64,000 nt of DNA from JB111 sp049856175 (GTDB lineage Bacteria; Actinomycetota; Actinomycetes; Actinomycetales; Actinomycetaceae). Below are positions 24,275 to 36,849 of the stretch, piece after piece (positions within the stretch are counted from its first letter, which is position 1; each line of letters begins with the position of its first letter). Below the pieces are notes generated by a model. That model made no database searches. It was not told where the DNA came from and saw only the letters and a list, made by a program, of their open reading frames with translations. The stretch covers positions 186,001 through 250,000 of the forward strand of contig NZ_JBNDNA010000004.1 in NCBI RefSeq assembly GCF_049856175.1. Reading direction: 5' to 3'. The translations under genes were made by a program, and so were the position numbers.

Positions 24275-26389
24275 CTACTCGCCCCGCGTCTTCTTGATGA
24301 TCTCCTCAGCGACGTTCCGAGGAACCTCGGCGTAGCTGTGGAACTGCATCGAGTACACCGCGCGGCCCTGGGTCTTCGACCGAAGGTCACCGACGTACCC
24401 GAACATCTCGGAGAGCGGCACGAGCGCCCGGACGACCTTGACGCCGGTGGCGTCCTCCATCGACTGGATCATGCCACGCCGCGAGTTGATGTCGCCGACG
24501 ACGTCGCCCATGTACTCCGCGGGCGTACGCACCTCGACGTCCATCGTCGGCTCGAGAAGGACGGGGTCCGCCTTCTTCACGCCCTCCTTGAGGACCATCG
24601 AGCCGGCAATCTTGAAGGCCATCTCCGAGGAGTCGACGTCGTGGTACGCGCCGTCCAGGAGGGTGGCCTTGATGCCGACCAGCGGGTAGCCCGCGACGAC
24701 ACCGCCCTGCATCGCGTCCTGGATACCGGCGTCGACCGACGGGATGTACTCCCGCGGCACGCGGCCACCCGTGACGGCGTTGGAGAACTCGTAGAGCTCC
24801 CCGTCCTCGGTGTCCAGCGGCTCGAAGGACACCTGGACCTTCGCGAACTGGCCGGAGCCACCGGTCTGCTTCTTGTGCGTGTAGTCGACCTTCTCCACCG
24901 CGCGGCGGATGGTCTCGCGGTAGGCGACCATCGGCGCACCGACGTTGGCCTCCACGCGGAACTCGCGCTTCATGCGGTCGACGAGGATGTCGAGGTGCAG
25001 CTCGCCCATGCCGCCGATGACCGTCTGACCGGTCTCGTCGTCGAGGCGGACCGTGAACGTCGGGTCCTCCTCGGCGAGCTTCTGGATCGCCGTGCCCAGC
25101 TTCTCCTGGTCACCCTTGGTCTTCGGCTCGATCGCCACGTGGATGACCGGCTCCGGGAAGCTCATGGACTCGAGCACGACCGGGTCGTTCATGTCGGAGA
25201 GCGTGTCGCCCGTCGTCGTGTCCTTCAGACCGATGACGGCGTAGATGTGGCCGGCACCGATCTCCTCGACCGGGTTCTCCTTGTTGGCGTGCATCTGGAA
25301 GATCTTCCCGATGCGCTCCTTCTTGCCCTTGGTCGAGTTGAGCACCGCGGACCCGGAGTTGATCGTCCCCGAGTACACCCGGATGTAGGTGAGCCGGCCG
25401 AAGAACGGGTGGACGGCGATCTTGAACGCGAGGGCGGAGAACGGCTCCGTGGAGTCCGCGTGCCGCTCGATGACGACGTTCTCGTCCTTGGGGTCGACGC
25501 CCGGGATCGCCGGGACGTCGAGCGGGCTGGGGAGGTAGTCGACGACCGCGTCGAGCATCGGCTGCACGCCGCGGTTCTTGAAAGCCGAGCCGCACAGGAC
25601 CGGGTAGACCTCCGAGCTGACCGTCAGCTTGCGGATGCCCGCCTTGATCTCCTCGACCGTCAGCTCCTCGCCCTCGAAGTACTTCTCCATGAGGGCCTCG
25701 TCGGCCTCGGCCACCGTCTCGATGAGCTGGGTGCGGTACTCCTCCGCGCGCTCCTTGAGGTCGGCCGGGATCTCGTGCACCTCGTACTTGGCGCCGAGCG
25801 TCGTGTCGCCCTTGGAGTCCGCGGGCCACACCAGGGCGCGCATCTGGACGAGGTCCACGACACCGGTGAAGTCGCTCTCCGCGCCGATCGGCAGCTGGAG
25901 CACGAGCGGCTTCGCGCCGAGGCGCTTGACGATCGTGTCGACGGTGAAGTAGAAGTCCGCGCCGAGCTTGTCCATCTTGTTGACGAAGCAGATGCGGGGG
26001 ACGTCGTACTTGTCCGCCTGGCGCCACACGGTCTCCGACTGGGGCTCGACACCCTCCTTGCCGTCGAAGACGGCGACCGCACCGTCGAGGACGCGCAGCG
26101 AGCGCTCGACCTCGACCGTGAAGTCGACGTGCCCCGGGGTGTCGATGATGTTGATCTGGTTGGTCTCCCAGAAGCACGTCACGGCGGCGGACGTGATGGT
26201 GATGCCGCGCTCCTGCTCCTGGTCCATCCAGTCGGTCGTCGACGCGCCGTCGTGGGTCTCACCGAGCTTGTGGTTGACGCCCGTGTAGAACAGGATCCGC
26301 TCGGTCGTCGTCGTCTTGCCGGCGTCGATGTGCGCCATGATGCCGATGTTGCGGACCTTCGTGAGGTCGGTCATGACGTCAGTTGCCAC
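24275..26389 (-). CDS. fusA: elongation factor G
   Basis: 704 residues, full length. GIMAHIDAGKTTTTERILFY (about 16-35), DTPGHVDFTVEVERSLRVLD and NKMDKLGADF are GTPase motifs; domain IV carries GGRVPREYIPSVDAG. Drives translocation and, with RRF, ribosome recycling. The GTG at 26389 has a GGAG site; a later ATG six codons in is less likely. It follows rpsG by 72 bp. Confidence 0.96.
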   Translation of the reverse strand: MATDVMTDLTKVRNIGIMAHIDAGKTTTTERILFYTGVNHKLGETHDGASTTDWMDQEQERGITITSAAVTCFWETNQINIIDTPGHVDFTVEVERSLRVLDGAVAVFDGKEGVEPQSETVWRQADKYDVPRICFVNKMDKLGADFYFTVDTIVKRLGAKPLVLQLPIGAESDFTGVVDLVQMRALVWPADSKGDTTLGAKYEVHEIPADLKERAEEYRTQLIETVAEADEALMEKYFEGEELTVEEIKAGIRKLTVSSEVYPVLCGSAFKNRGVQPMLDAVVDYLPSPLDVPAIPGVDPKDENVVIERHADSTEPFSALAFKIAVHPFFGRLTYIRVYSGTINSGSAVLNSTKGKKERIGKIFQMHANKENPVEEIGAGHIYAVIGLKDTTTGDTLSDMNDPVVLESMSFPEPVIHVAIEPKTKGDQEKLGTAIQKLAEEDPTFTVRLDDETGQTVIGGMGELHLDILVDRMKREFRVEANVGAPMVAYRETIRRAVEKVDYTHKKQTGGSGQFAKVQVSFEPLDTEDGELYEFSNAVTGGRVPREYIPSVDAGIQDAMQGGVVAGYPLVGIKATLLDGAYHDVDSSEMAFKIAGSMVLKEGVKKADPVLLEPTMDVEVRTPAEYMGDVVGDINSRRGMIQSMEDATGVKVVRALVPLSEMFGYVGDLRSKTQGRAVYSMQFHSYAEVPRNVAEEIIKKTRGE

Positions 26390-26461
26390 GTCGGGTTTCT
26401 CCTCGTGAGTCTCGGTGTCGGTCGGATGCGGGGCGCGGCCGGACGTGCCGGCCGCGCTCGA

Positions 26462-26932
26462 TCACCAGCGGTAGTGCGCGAAGGCGCGGTTGGCCTCGGC
26501 CATCTTGTGGATGTCCTCGCGGCGCTTGACCGCGGCACCGAGCCCGTTCGAGGCGTCGAGGATCTCGTTCATCAGGCGCTCGGTCATCGTCTTCTCGCGG
26601 CGGGCGCGCGCGTAGTCGACGAGCCAGCGCAGCGCCAGCGTGGTGGACCGGGAGGGACGGACCTCGACCGGCACCTGGTAGGTGGAGCCACCCACGCGGC
26701 GCGAACGGACCTCGAGCGAGGGCCGCACGTTGTCCAGGGCGCGCTTGAGGACGGCCGTCGGGTCGCCCTCGGTCTTCCCGCGGACGCCCTCGAGGGCGCC
26801 GTAGACGATCCGCTCGGCGGTGGACTTCTTGCCGTCCAGCAGCACGCGGTTGACGAGCTGGGTGACGATCGTCGAGCCGTAGACCGGGTCGACGACGACG
26901 GGACGCTTCGGGGCAGGACCCTTGCGAGGCAT
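26462..26932 (-). CDS. rpsG: 30S ribosomal protein S7
   Basis: 156 residues, exact family length: MPRKGPAPKRPVVVDPVYGS, LDNVRPSLEVRSRRVGGSTY and RREDIHKMAEANRAFAHYRW. Organises the 3' major domain of 16S rRNA. Its ATG overlaps the rpsL stop by one base. Confidence 0.97.
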   Translation of the reverse strand: MPRKGPAPKRPVVVDPVYGSTIVTQLVNRVLLDGKKSTAERIVYGALEGVRGKTEGDPTAVLKRALDNVRPSLEVRSRRVGGSTYQVPVEVRPSRSTTLALRWLVDYARARREKTMTERLMNEILDASNGLGAAVKRREDIHKMAEANRAFAHYRW

Positions 26933-27306
26933 TACTTCTTCTCCTTCTTGGCGCCGTAGCGGCTCCGGGCCTGCTTGCGGTTCTTCACGCCCTGCGTGTC
27001 GAGCGCGCCGCGCACGATCTTGTAGCGGACACCGGGCAGGTCCTTCACACGACCGCCGCGCACGAGCACCATCGAGTGCTCCTGGAGGTTGTGCCCGACG
27101 CCCGGGATGTAGGCGGTGACCTCGATGCCGCTCGAGAGACGGACGCGCGCCACCTTCCGCAGTGCCGAGTTCGGCTTCTTCGGGGTGGTCGTGTACACGC
27201 GGGTGCACACGCCACGACGCTGCGGGCTCCCCTTGAGGGCCGGCGTGCTCGAGGAGCTCGACTTGACCGACCGGCCCTTGCGGACCAGCTGCTGGATCGT
27301 GGGCAC
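26932..27306 (-). CDS. rpsL: 30S ribosomal protein S12
   Basis: 124 residues from GTG at 27306: VPTIQQLVRKGRS, then YTTTPKKPNSALRKVARVRL and GRVKDLPGVRYKIVRG. The lysines of the PKKPNS and RVKDLPG loops, where streptomycin-resistance changes arise, are the usual residues. Heads the str operon. Confidence 0.97.
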   Translation of the reverse strand: MPTIQQLVRKGRSVKSSSSSTPALKGSPQRRGVCTRVYTTTPKKPNSALRKVARVRLSSGIEVTAYIPGVGHNLQEHSMVLVRGGRVKDLPGVRYKIVRGALDTQGVKNRKQARSRYGAKKEKK

Positions 27307-27530
27307 TACTTCTCCGTCTCGTTGCTGCAATCGGTGCGACTGCCTCGGATCGATCTGATCTCTGCACCCCGCGCTCGGGCGTGGCGCACCTGCGTGACGC
27401 CGACCGGCCCCGGAGGGCCGTGGTGACGTCGCGGGCGGTCCGCCTCTGGTCGTCCGCCGCCGGCCGCTGGTCGAGGACCGGGGCAGGTGACGTGCGCGCA
27501 AGGGCCCGATCGGTCCGGGCACCGCCGTCC

Positions 27531-27560
27531 AGAGTAGCGGCCGCCAGTTTCTGGCGTCAA
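27531..27560 (-). promoter_or_regulatory. rpsL (str operon) promoter
   Basis: On the minus strand TTGACG (27560-27555), 18 bp, TACTCT (27536-27531): a near-consensus housekeeping promoter. The leader to rpsL would be about 220 nt. The spacer contains a dyad, CGCCAG-TTT-CTGGCG (27542-27556), which overlaps the -35 edge and could be an operator. Confidence 0.65.
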
Positions 27561-27613
27561 AGGACCGGGGTCGCCGAAGTGGTGTGATGTGACACGTCGA
27601 CGCCTTCCGGGGC

Positions 27614-27651
27614 GCCGCCGGCCCCGACGGCGATGCGTCGGGGCCGGCGGC
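27614..27651 (-). terminator. hairpin terminator after rpoC
   Basis: A perfect 15-bp stem, GCCGCCGGCCCCGAC (27614-27628) with 27637-27651, and an 8-nt loop, 38 bp beyond the rpoC stop. It separates rpoBC from the rpsL promoter region... the 382-bp gap 27307-27688 contains only this and that promoter. Confidence 0.85.
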
Positions 27652-27688
27652 AGGGTGCTGCGGACGGGGGAGCGCCGCTCCCCCGTGG

Positions 27689-30600
27689 TCAGCGGAACTC
27701 GGGGTAGGTCTCGCCGCCGTAGGCGGAGAAGTCGATGTCGTCCAGCAGCACGGGCTCGCCCGCACGGCTGCCGACGAAGTCGAGCTCGGAGTAACCCAGC
27801 TCGGTGAAGGCCATCTGACGCGCCTCCTCGGTGGGCTCCACGACGACGTCGTGGTAGCGCGGCAGACCCGTCCCCGCGGGGATGAGCTTGCCGAGGATGA
27901 CGTTCTCCTTCAGGCCGAGCAGCGGGTCGCGACGGCCGCTCATCGCCGCCTCGGTGAGCACCTTGGTGGTCTCCTGGAAGGAGGCCGCAGAGAGCCACGA
28001 GTCGGTCGCGAGCGACGCCTTGGTGATGCCCATGAGCTCGGGCCGGCCGGCTGCCGGCTTCCCGCCCTCGGAGACGACGCGACGGTTCTCGTCGTTGAAC
28101 GCGGTCCGGTCGATGAGCTCGCCCGGCAGCAGCCGGGTCTCGCCCGAGTCCAGCACGGTCACGCGACGCAGCATCTGCCGCACGATGACCTCGATGTGCT
28201 TGTCGTGGATGTCCACGCCCTGCGAGCGGTAGACCTCCTGGACCTGCGCGACGAGGTGCTCCTGGGTCCGGCGCGGGCCCAGGATGCGCAGCACGGCCTT
28301 CGGGTCGACCGCGCCGAACACCAGCTGGTCGCCGACGGCGATGTGCTGCCCGTCCTCGACGAGGAGGCGCGACCGCTTGGACACGGGGTAGACCACGTCC
28401 TCCTGACCGTCGTCACGGGTGACGCGGAGCGAGCGCCCCTTGTCGGTGTCCTCGACGGTCACGCGGCCGGCGGCCTCGGAGATCGGGGCCTCACCCTTGG
28501 GGGTGCGGGCCTCGAAGAGCTCCTGGACACGGGGCAGACCCTGGGTGATGTCGTCCGCCGACGCCGCACCACCGGTGTGGAAGGTGCGCATCGTCAGCTG
28601 GGTACCGGGCTCGCCGATCGACTGCGCCGCGATGATGCCGACGGCCTCGCCGATGTCCACGAGCTTGCCCGTGGCCAGCGACCGGCCGTAGCACTTCTGG
28701 CAGGTCCCGACCCTCGACTCGCACGTGAGCACGGACCGGACCTTGACCTCGGTGACGCCGGCGGCGACGAGCTGGTCGATGAGCACGTCACCGACGTCGT
28801 CGCCCGCCGAGGCCAGCACGGTGCCCTCGGCGTCGACGACGTCGGCCGCCAGGGACCGGGCGTACGCCGAGGTCTCGACGCTCTCGTCGAGGACGATGCC
28901 CTCCCCCGACGCCGACGGGACGCCGATCGTCACGGGCAGCCCGCCACGGGTCCCGCAGTCGGCCTCACGGACGATGACGTCCTGCGAGACGTCGACGAGA
29001 CGACGCGTGAGGTAGCCCGAGTCCGCGGTGCGCAGCGCGGTGTCCGCAAGACCCTTGCGCGCACCGTGGGTGGCGATGAAGTACTCGAGGACGGACAGGC
29101 CCTCGCGGTAGTTCGACTTGATCGGGCGCGGGATGATCTCGCCCTTCGGGTCGGCCACGAGACCGCGCATGCCGGCGATCTGACGGACCTGCATCCAGTT
29201 GCCTCGCGCACCCGAGGACACCATGCGGAACACGGTGTTGTCCTTGGGGAAGTTCGCGCGCATGGCGTCGGCGACCGCGTCGGTGGCCTCGCCCCAGATG
29301 TCGATCAGCTCCTGGCGCCGCTCGTCGTCGGTGATCAGACCCATGTCGTACTGGTCCTGGATCGCCTCGGCCTTGCGCTCGTGCTCCTCGAGGATCCCCG
29401 CCTTGGCCTCGGGGGCCACGACGTCGGAGATCGCGATGGTCACGCCCGAGCGGGACGCCCAGCGGAAGCCCGCCTCCTTGAGCGCGTCGAGGCTCGCGGC
29501 CACGTCGACCTTGGGGTACCGCTCCGCCAGGTCGTTGACCAGGCGGCCGAGCCGCTTCTTGTCCACGACCTCGTCGATGAACGGGTAGTCCACCGGCAGC
29601 AGCTCGTTGAACAGCGTGCGACCGAGTGTAGTGCGCAGCACGACGGGCTCGCCGGCGGCGGCGCTCGCGGCCTGCTCGTGCCCCTCGGGCAGGACCAGGT
29701 CGGTGAACCGGATCGAGATCTTCGCGCCGAGATCGAGCTCGCCGTTGTCCATCGCGAGGATGGCCTCGGACACCGAGGAGAAGTACCGGTCTGCGCCGGT
29801 GCCCTCGTCGAGCTCGGTCGTGAGGTGGAACAGGCCGATGATCATGTCCTGGCTGGGCATGGTCACCGGACGGCCGTCCGACGGCTTGAGGATGTTGTTG
29901 CTCGAGAGCATGAGGATCCGCGCCTCGGCCTGCGACTCGGCCGACAGCGGCAGGTGGACCGCCATCTGGTCGCCGTCGAAGTCCGCGTTGAACGCGCCGC
30001 ACACGAGGGGGTGGAGCTGGATCGCCTTGCCCTCGACGAGCTGCGGCTCGAACGCCTGGATACCGAGGCGGTGCAGGGTCGGCGCGCGGTTGAGCAGCAC
30101 GGGGTGCTCACGGATGACCTCGTCGAGGACGTCCCACACCTGCGTGCGCTGGCGCTCGACCATGCGCTTGGCCGCCTTGATGTTCTGGGCGTGGTTGAGC
30201 TCGACCAGCCGCTTCATGACGAACGGCTTGAACAGCTCGAGCGCCATCTGCTTGGGCAGACCGCACTGGTGGAGCTTCAGCGTCGGGCCGACGACGATGA
30301 CGCTGCGGCCCGAGTAGTCCACGCGCTTGCCGAGCAGGTTCTGCCGGAACCGGCCCTGCTTGCCCTTGAGCATGTCGGAGATCGACTTCAGCGCACGGTT
30401 GCCGGGGCCCGTGACCGGGCGGCCGCGACGGCCGTTGTCGAAGAGCGCGTCCACCGACTCCTGGAGCATGCGCTTCTCGTTGTTGACGATGATCTCCGGC
30501 GCGCCCAGGTCGAGCAGCCGCTTGAGGCGGTTGTTCCGGTTGATGACGCGGCGGTAGAGGTCGTTGAGGTCCGACGTGGCGAACCGGCCGCCGTCGAGCT

Positions 30601-31585
30601 GGACCATGGGACGCAGGTCCGGCGGGATGACCGGCACGCAGTCGAGCACCATGCCCAGCGGCGAGTTGCCGGTGGTGAGGAACGCGTTGACGACCTTGAG
30701 GCGCTTGAGCGCGCGGGTCTTGCGCTGACCGGTGCCGGTCGCGATGGTCTCGCGCAGCGACTCGGCCTCGGCCTCGAGGTCGAAGGTCTCCAGGCGCTTC
30801 TGGATCGCCGTGGCGCCCATAGAGCCCTTGAAGTAGATGCCGAAGCGGGCGTTCATCTCGCGGTAGAGCGACTCGTCGCCCTCGAGGTCGCCGACCGAGA
30901 GCGCCTTGAAGCGGTCCCAGACCTTCTCGAGCCGCTCGATCTCACCGTCGCCCTTGCGCCGGATCTGGTTCGCCTCGCGCTCGGCCGACTTGCGGACCTT
31001 GTCGCGGGCCGAGGAGTCCGTGCCGGCGGCCTCGAGCTCGGCCAGGTCGGCCTCGAGCTTCTGCCGGCGCTGCTCGACCGCGAGGTCGCGCGCCTTGCTC
31101 AGCTCGGACTTCTCCAGGTCGATCTCGTTCTGGAGGGTGCTCTGGTCCTCGTGCCGGCCGTCCTCGTCGACCTCGGTGATCATGTACGCCGCGAAGTAGA
31201 TGACCTTCTCGAGGTCCTTCGGGGCGAGGTCGAGGAGGTAGCCCAGGCGCGACGGGACGCCCTTGAAGTACCAGATGTGCGTGACCGGGGCCGCCAGCTC
31301 GATGTGGCCCATCCGCTCGCGGCGGACCTTCGAGCGGGTGACCTCGACGCCGCAGCGCTCACAGATGATGCCCTTGTAGCGCACGCGCTTGTACTTGCCG
31401 CAGTTGCACTCCCAGTCCCGGGTGGGACCGAAGATCTTCTCGCAGAACAGGCCGTCCTTCTCCGGCTTGAGCGTGCGGTAGTTGATCGTCTCCGGCTTCT
31501 TGACCTCGCCGTGCGACCACTCGCGCACATCGCCGGCGGTGGCCAGGGAGATGTGGAGCTGGTCAAACAGATTGACGTCGAGCAA
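27689..31585 (-). CDS. rpoC: DNA-directed RNA polymerase beta' subunit
   Basis: 1298 residues. A zinc finger near the start (CNCGKYKRVRYKGIICERCG), the catalytic Mg2+ loop FNADFDGDQMAVHLPLSAES at about 530-545, and a second zinc site near 955-970 (TCESRVGTCQKCYGRSLATG) are visible. The helical insertion at about 145-230 is typical of actinobacterial beta'. Uninterrupted, no intein. It starts 58 bp after rpoB. Confidence 0.98.
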   Translation of the reverse strand: MLDVNLFDQLHISLATAGDVREWSHGEVKKPETINYRTLKPEKDGLFCEKIFGPTRDWECNCGKYKRVRYKGIICERCGVEVTRSKVRRERMGHIELAAPVTHIWYFKGVPSRLGYLLDLAPKDLEKVIYFAAYMITEVDEDGRHEDQSTLQNEIDLEKSELSKARDLAVEQRRQKLEADLAELEAAGTDSSARDKVRKSAEREANQIRRKGDGEIERLEKVWDRFKALSVGDLEGDESLYREMNARFGIYFKGSMGATAIQKRLETFDLEAEAESLRETIATGTGQRKTRALKRLKVVNAFLTTGNSPLGMVLDCVPVIPPDLRPMVQLDGGRFATSDLNDLYRRVINRNNRLKRLLDLGAPEIIVNNEKRMLQESVDALFDNGRRGRPVTGPGNRALKSISDMLKGKQGRFRQNLLGKRVDYSGRSVIVVGPTLKLHQCGLPKQMALELFKPFVMKRLVELNHAQNIKAAKRMVERQRTQVWDVLDEVIREHPVLLNRAPTLHRLGIQAFEPQLVEGKAIQLHPLVCGAFNADFDGDQMAVHLPLSAESQAEARILMLSSNNILKPSDGRPVTMPSQDMIIGLFHLTTELDEGTGADRYFSSVSEAILAMDNGELDLGAKISIRFTDLVLPEGHEQAASAAAGEPVVLRTTLGRTLFNELLPVDYPFIDEVVDKKRLGRLVNDLAERYPKVDVAASLDALKEAGFRWASRSGVTIAISDVVAPEAKAGILEEHERKAEAIQDQYDMGLITDDERRQELIDIWGEATDAVADAMRANFPKDNTVFRMVSSGARGNWMQVRQIAGMRGLVADPKGEIIPRPIKSNYREGLSVLEYFIATHGARKGLADTALRTADSGYLTRRLVDVSQDVIVREADCGTRGGLPVTIGVPSASGEGIVLDESVETSAYARSLAADVVDAEGTVLASAGDDVGDVLIDQLVAAGVTEVKVRSVLTCESRVGTCQKCYGRSLATGKLVDIGEAVGIIAAQSIGEPGTQLTMRTFHTGGAASADDITQGLPRVQELFEARTPKGEAPISEAAGRVTVEDTDKGRSLRVTRDDGQEDVVYPVSKRSRLLVEDGQHIAVGDQLVFGAVDPKAVLRILGPRRTQEHLVAQVQEVYRSQGVDIHDKHIEVIVRQMLRRVTVLDSGETRLLPGELIDRTAFNDENRRVVSEGGKPAAGRPELMGITKASLATDSWLSAASFQETTKVLTEAAMSGRRDPLLGLKENVILGKLIPAGTGLPRYHDVVVEPTEEARQMAFTELGYSELDFVGSRAGEPVLLDDIDFSAYGGETYPEFR

Positions 31586-31643
31586 CGTGTCCTACTTCCT
31601 TCGTTCAGGTAGCGCTCGTGTTCGAATGCCGCTGCGCGGCGGG

Positions 31644-35141
<3,498 letters not shown>

Positions 35142-35300
35142 AGGGGGTCCTTCCCTGCGGAGAGGTGTGCACGCGGCGCGTGTCGACTTCGTGCCCGTTC
35201 CCCGGGAGGATCACGCCTGGTGGCGCGGCTCGAGATGTCCGGAGCACATCGGTGCTCGGGTGGGTGGAGGCAGGGCAGGCGTCGGCTAACGCAAGTGTCC

Positions 35301-35329
35301 ACCTTACACACGGCGCAGCGCCCCGTCCA
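35301..35329 (-). promoter_or_regulatory. candidate rpoB promoter
   Basis: On the minus strand TGGACG (35329-35324), 17 bp, TAAGGT (35306-35301), giving a leader of about 155 nt. Good match to housekeeping consensus at both hexamers. The rest of the 427-bp rplL-rpoB gap holds the rplL terminator and no gene. Confidence 0.6.
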
Positions 35330-35495
35330 GGTGCGCGCACCCGCAGGTGCCCGTGATCCCGCACTCACCCAGGTGAGTCCGTGAGACCCGTCGCAGCGAC
35401 CCTGCTGCGTCGGACCGGCCGTCGGCCGCGTCCAGTGTAGGGCACGCGCGCCCGCTCCGTCCCTGGAACGCGCACGAAGGGTTCCCGGAACAGGT

Positions 35496-35529
35496 CCGGG
35501 GCCGGGACCCGTGCGGGTCCCGGCCCCGG
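35496..35529 (-). terminator. hairpin terminator after rplL
   Basis: A perfect 15-bp stem (CCGGGGCCGGGACCC at 35496-35510, complement at 35515-35529), GTGC loop, 40 bp past the rplL stop. Read-through into rpoB may still occur, as in other bacteria. Confidence 0.8.
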
Positions 35530-35568
35530 GCCGGTCGTTCTGCGCGCCCCCTTCTCAGAGGGCGGCGA

Positions 35569-35964
35569 TCACTTGACGGTGACGGTGGCGCCGGCCGCCT
35601 CGATCTGCTCCTTGGCCTTGTCGGCGGCGTCCTTGTCGACGCCCTCGAGGATGGCCTTCGGGGCTGCGTCGACCAGGTCCTTGGCCTCCTTGAGACCGAG
35701 GGACGTGAGCGCGCGCACCTCCTTGATGACCGCGACCTTCTTGTCGCCGACGGACTCGAGCACGACGTCGAACGAGTCCTGCTCGGCCGCGTCGTCGCCG
35801 CCCTCGCCGCCGCCGGCGGCGGCGGGCGCAGCGCCCGCGACGGCGACCGGGGCCGCCGCGACGACGTCGAAGGTCTCCTCGAACTGCTTGACGAACTCGG
35901 ACAGCTCGATGAGCGTGAGCTCCTTGAACGCCTCGATGAGCTCGTCGGTGGTGAGCTTGGCCAT
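35569..35964 (-). CDS. rplL: 50S ribosomal protein L7/L12
   Basis: 131 residues. N-terminal dimerisation helices (MAKLTTDELIEAFKELTLIE), an Ala/Gly hinge at about 36-57 that is glycine-rich (GGGEGG), and the globular C-terminus with VGDKKVAVIKEVRALTSLGL, KEAKDLVDAAPK. Forms the stalk that recruits GTPase factors, bound to L10. Confidence 0.97.
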   Translation of the reverse strand: MAKLTTDELIEAFKELTLIELSEFVKQFEETFDVVAAAPVAVAGAAPAAAGGGEGGDDAAEQDSFDVVLESVGDKKVAVIKEVRALTSLGLKEAKDLVDAAPKAILEGVDKDAADKAKEQIEAAGATVTVK

Positions 35965-36027
35965 GGTGGCTTTCCTTCCGTTTCGGTCCTGCTACGCGAG
36001 CAGAGGTGGGGTGTACTGCCGGGCCGG

Positions 36028-36552
36028 TCAGGCCTCGGCGGCTGCCTGCTTCTCGCGCAGGGCGTCGATGGTGCGGGCGGCCTGGGTGGCCGGCGCGGTG
36101 AACATGTAGGCCGCCTGGAACAGCGCGGCCTTGAAGGCACCGGCCGCCTTGCCCAGGAGGACCTCGCGGGACTCGAGGTTCGCGAGCGTGCGGACGTCGT
36201 CCGCCGAGAGCTGGACGCCGTCGAGGACACCGCCCTTGATGGCGAGCTGCTCGTTGTCCTTGGCGAAGTCGCGCAGGGCCTTGGCGGCCTCCGAGACCTC
36301 ACCGTGGACGAAGGCGATCGCCGTCGGCCCCGTGAGGGACTCGCGGTCGATCTCGATGTCGGCCTTCTCGGCCGCGATCGCCGCGAGGGTGTTCTTCGCG
36401 ACGACGTAACGGGCCGTGCCCGCGAGCGAGCGGCGCAGCTCCATGAGCTGGGAGACCGACAGGCCGCGGTACTCGGTGAGCAGCACGGCCTGAGCCTCGC
36501 GGAAGCCCGTCTCGAGCTCGGCGATGGCCTCGGTCTTGTCCGGCCTTGCCAT
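36028..36552 (-). CDS. rplJ: 50S ribosomal protein L10
   Basis: 174 residues from ATG at 36552 (GGAGGG upstream): MARPDKTEAIAELETGFREA, TEYRGLSVSQLMELRRSLAG, YVVAKNTLAAIA. The C-terminal helix holds L7/L12 dimers. A long structured leader precedes it. Confidence 0.96.
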   Translation of the reverse strand: MARPDKTEAIAELETGFREAQAVLLTEYRGLSVSQLMELRRSLAGTARYVVAKNTLAAIAAEKADIEIDRESLTGPTAIAFVHGEVSEAAKALRDFAKDNEQLAIKGGVLDGVQLSADDVRTLANLESREVLLGKAAGAFKAALFQAAYMFTAPATQAARTIDALREKQAAAEA

Positions 36553-36601
36553 GAGCCCTCCTTCCGATGTGGGACCGGCGGGTGCCCACACGGACGAAGA
36601 A

Positions 36602-36630
36602 GAGCCCCGTGCGCGGACGGCACGGGGCTC
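36602..36630 (-). promoter_or_regulatory. rplJ leader hairpin with T-rich tail (attenuator candidate)
   Basis: GAGCCCCGTGC (36602-36612) pairs with 36620-36630 around a 7-nt loop. On the minus strand the stem is followed by TTCTTCGTCC, pyrimidine-rich for this genome, so it resembles an intrinsic terminator 50 nt before rplJ. A second stem, GCGGGAC/GTCCCGC (36698-36704 and 36709-36715), lies upstream. Known L10-leader RNAs bind L10-L12 to control rplJL; assignment here is by position and structure. Confidence 0.55.
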
Positions 36631-36740
36631 GGTGGCATCGGTGTGATGCTTCGGCTCGTAGCTCGCCTGCGCAGGCTCCACCCGGGTGGACTTCGGCGCG
36701 GGACACGAGTCCCGCACGACCGACGGTCTGTGGCGGGTCC

Positions 36741-36746
36741 ATCGTA
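36741..36746 (-). promoter_or_regulatory. candidate -10 element for rplJL
   Basis: TACGAT on the minus strand, about 190 bp upstream of rplJ and upstream of the leader hairpins; no clear -35 is seen. Confidence 0.35.
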
Positions 36747-36798
36747 GCGGGCGGCGCCCTCCGGCGGACCCCCGCCCGGCGTGTGCCTGCTCACGCAA

Positions 36799-36832
36799 GC
36801 GGGCCCGGCACCCAGGTGGGTGCCGGGCCCGC
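36799..36832 (-). terminator. hairpin terminator after rplA
   Basis: A perfect 15-bp stem (GCGGGCCCGGCACCC at 36799-36813, complement at 36818-36832) with an AGGT loop, 17 bp past the rplA stop. Confidence 0.85.
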
Positions 36833-36849
36833 GGTGCGTCAGGCTGCGG

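Noticed and set aside
27307..27530. rRNA or small RNA gene before rpsL
   Set aside because: No recognisable rRNA or known ncRNA motif; it is probably the 5' leader.
27851..31612. Very long plus-strand open frame opposite rpoC (about 1250 codons), and similar ones opposite rpoB and fusA
   Set aside because: They mirror real genes on the minus strand; high GC keeps antisense frames open. They are Asp/Arg/Val/Leu-rich shadows with no ribosome site and no family motifs.
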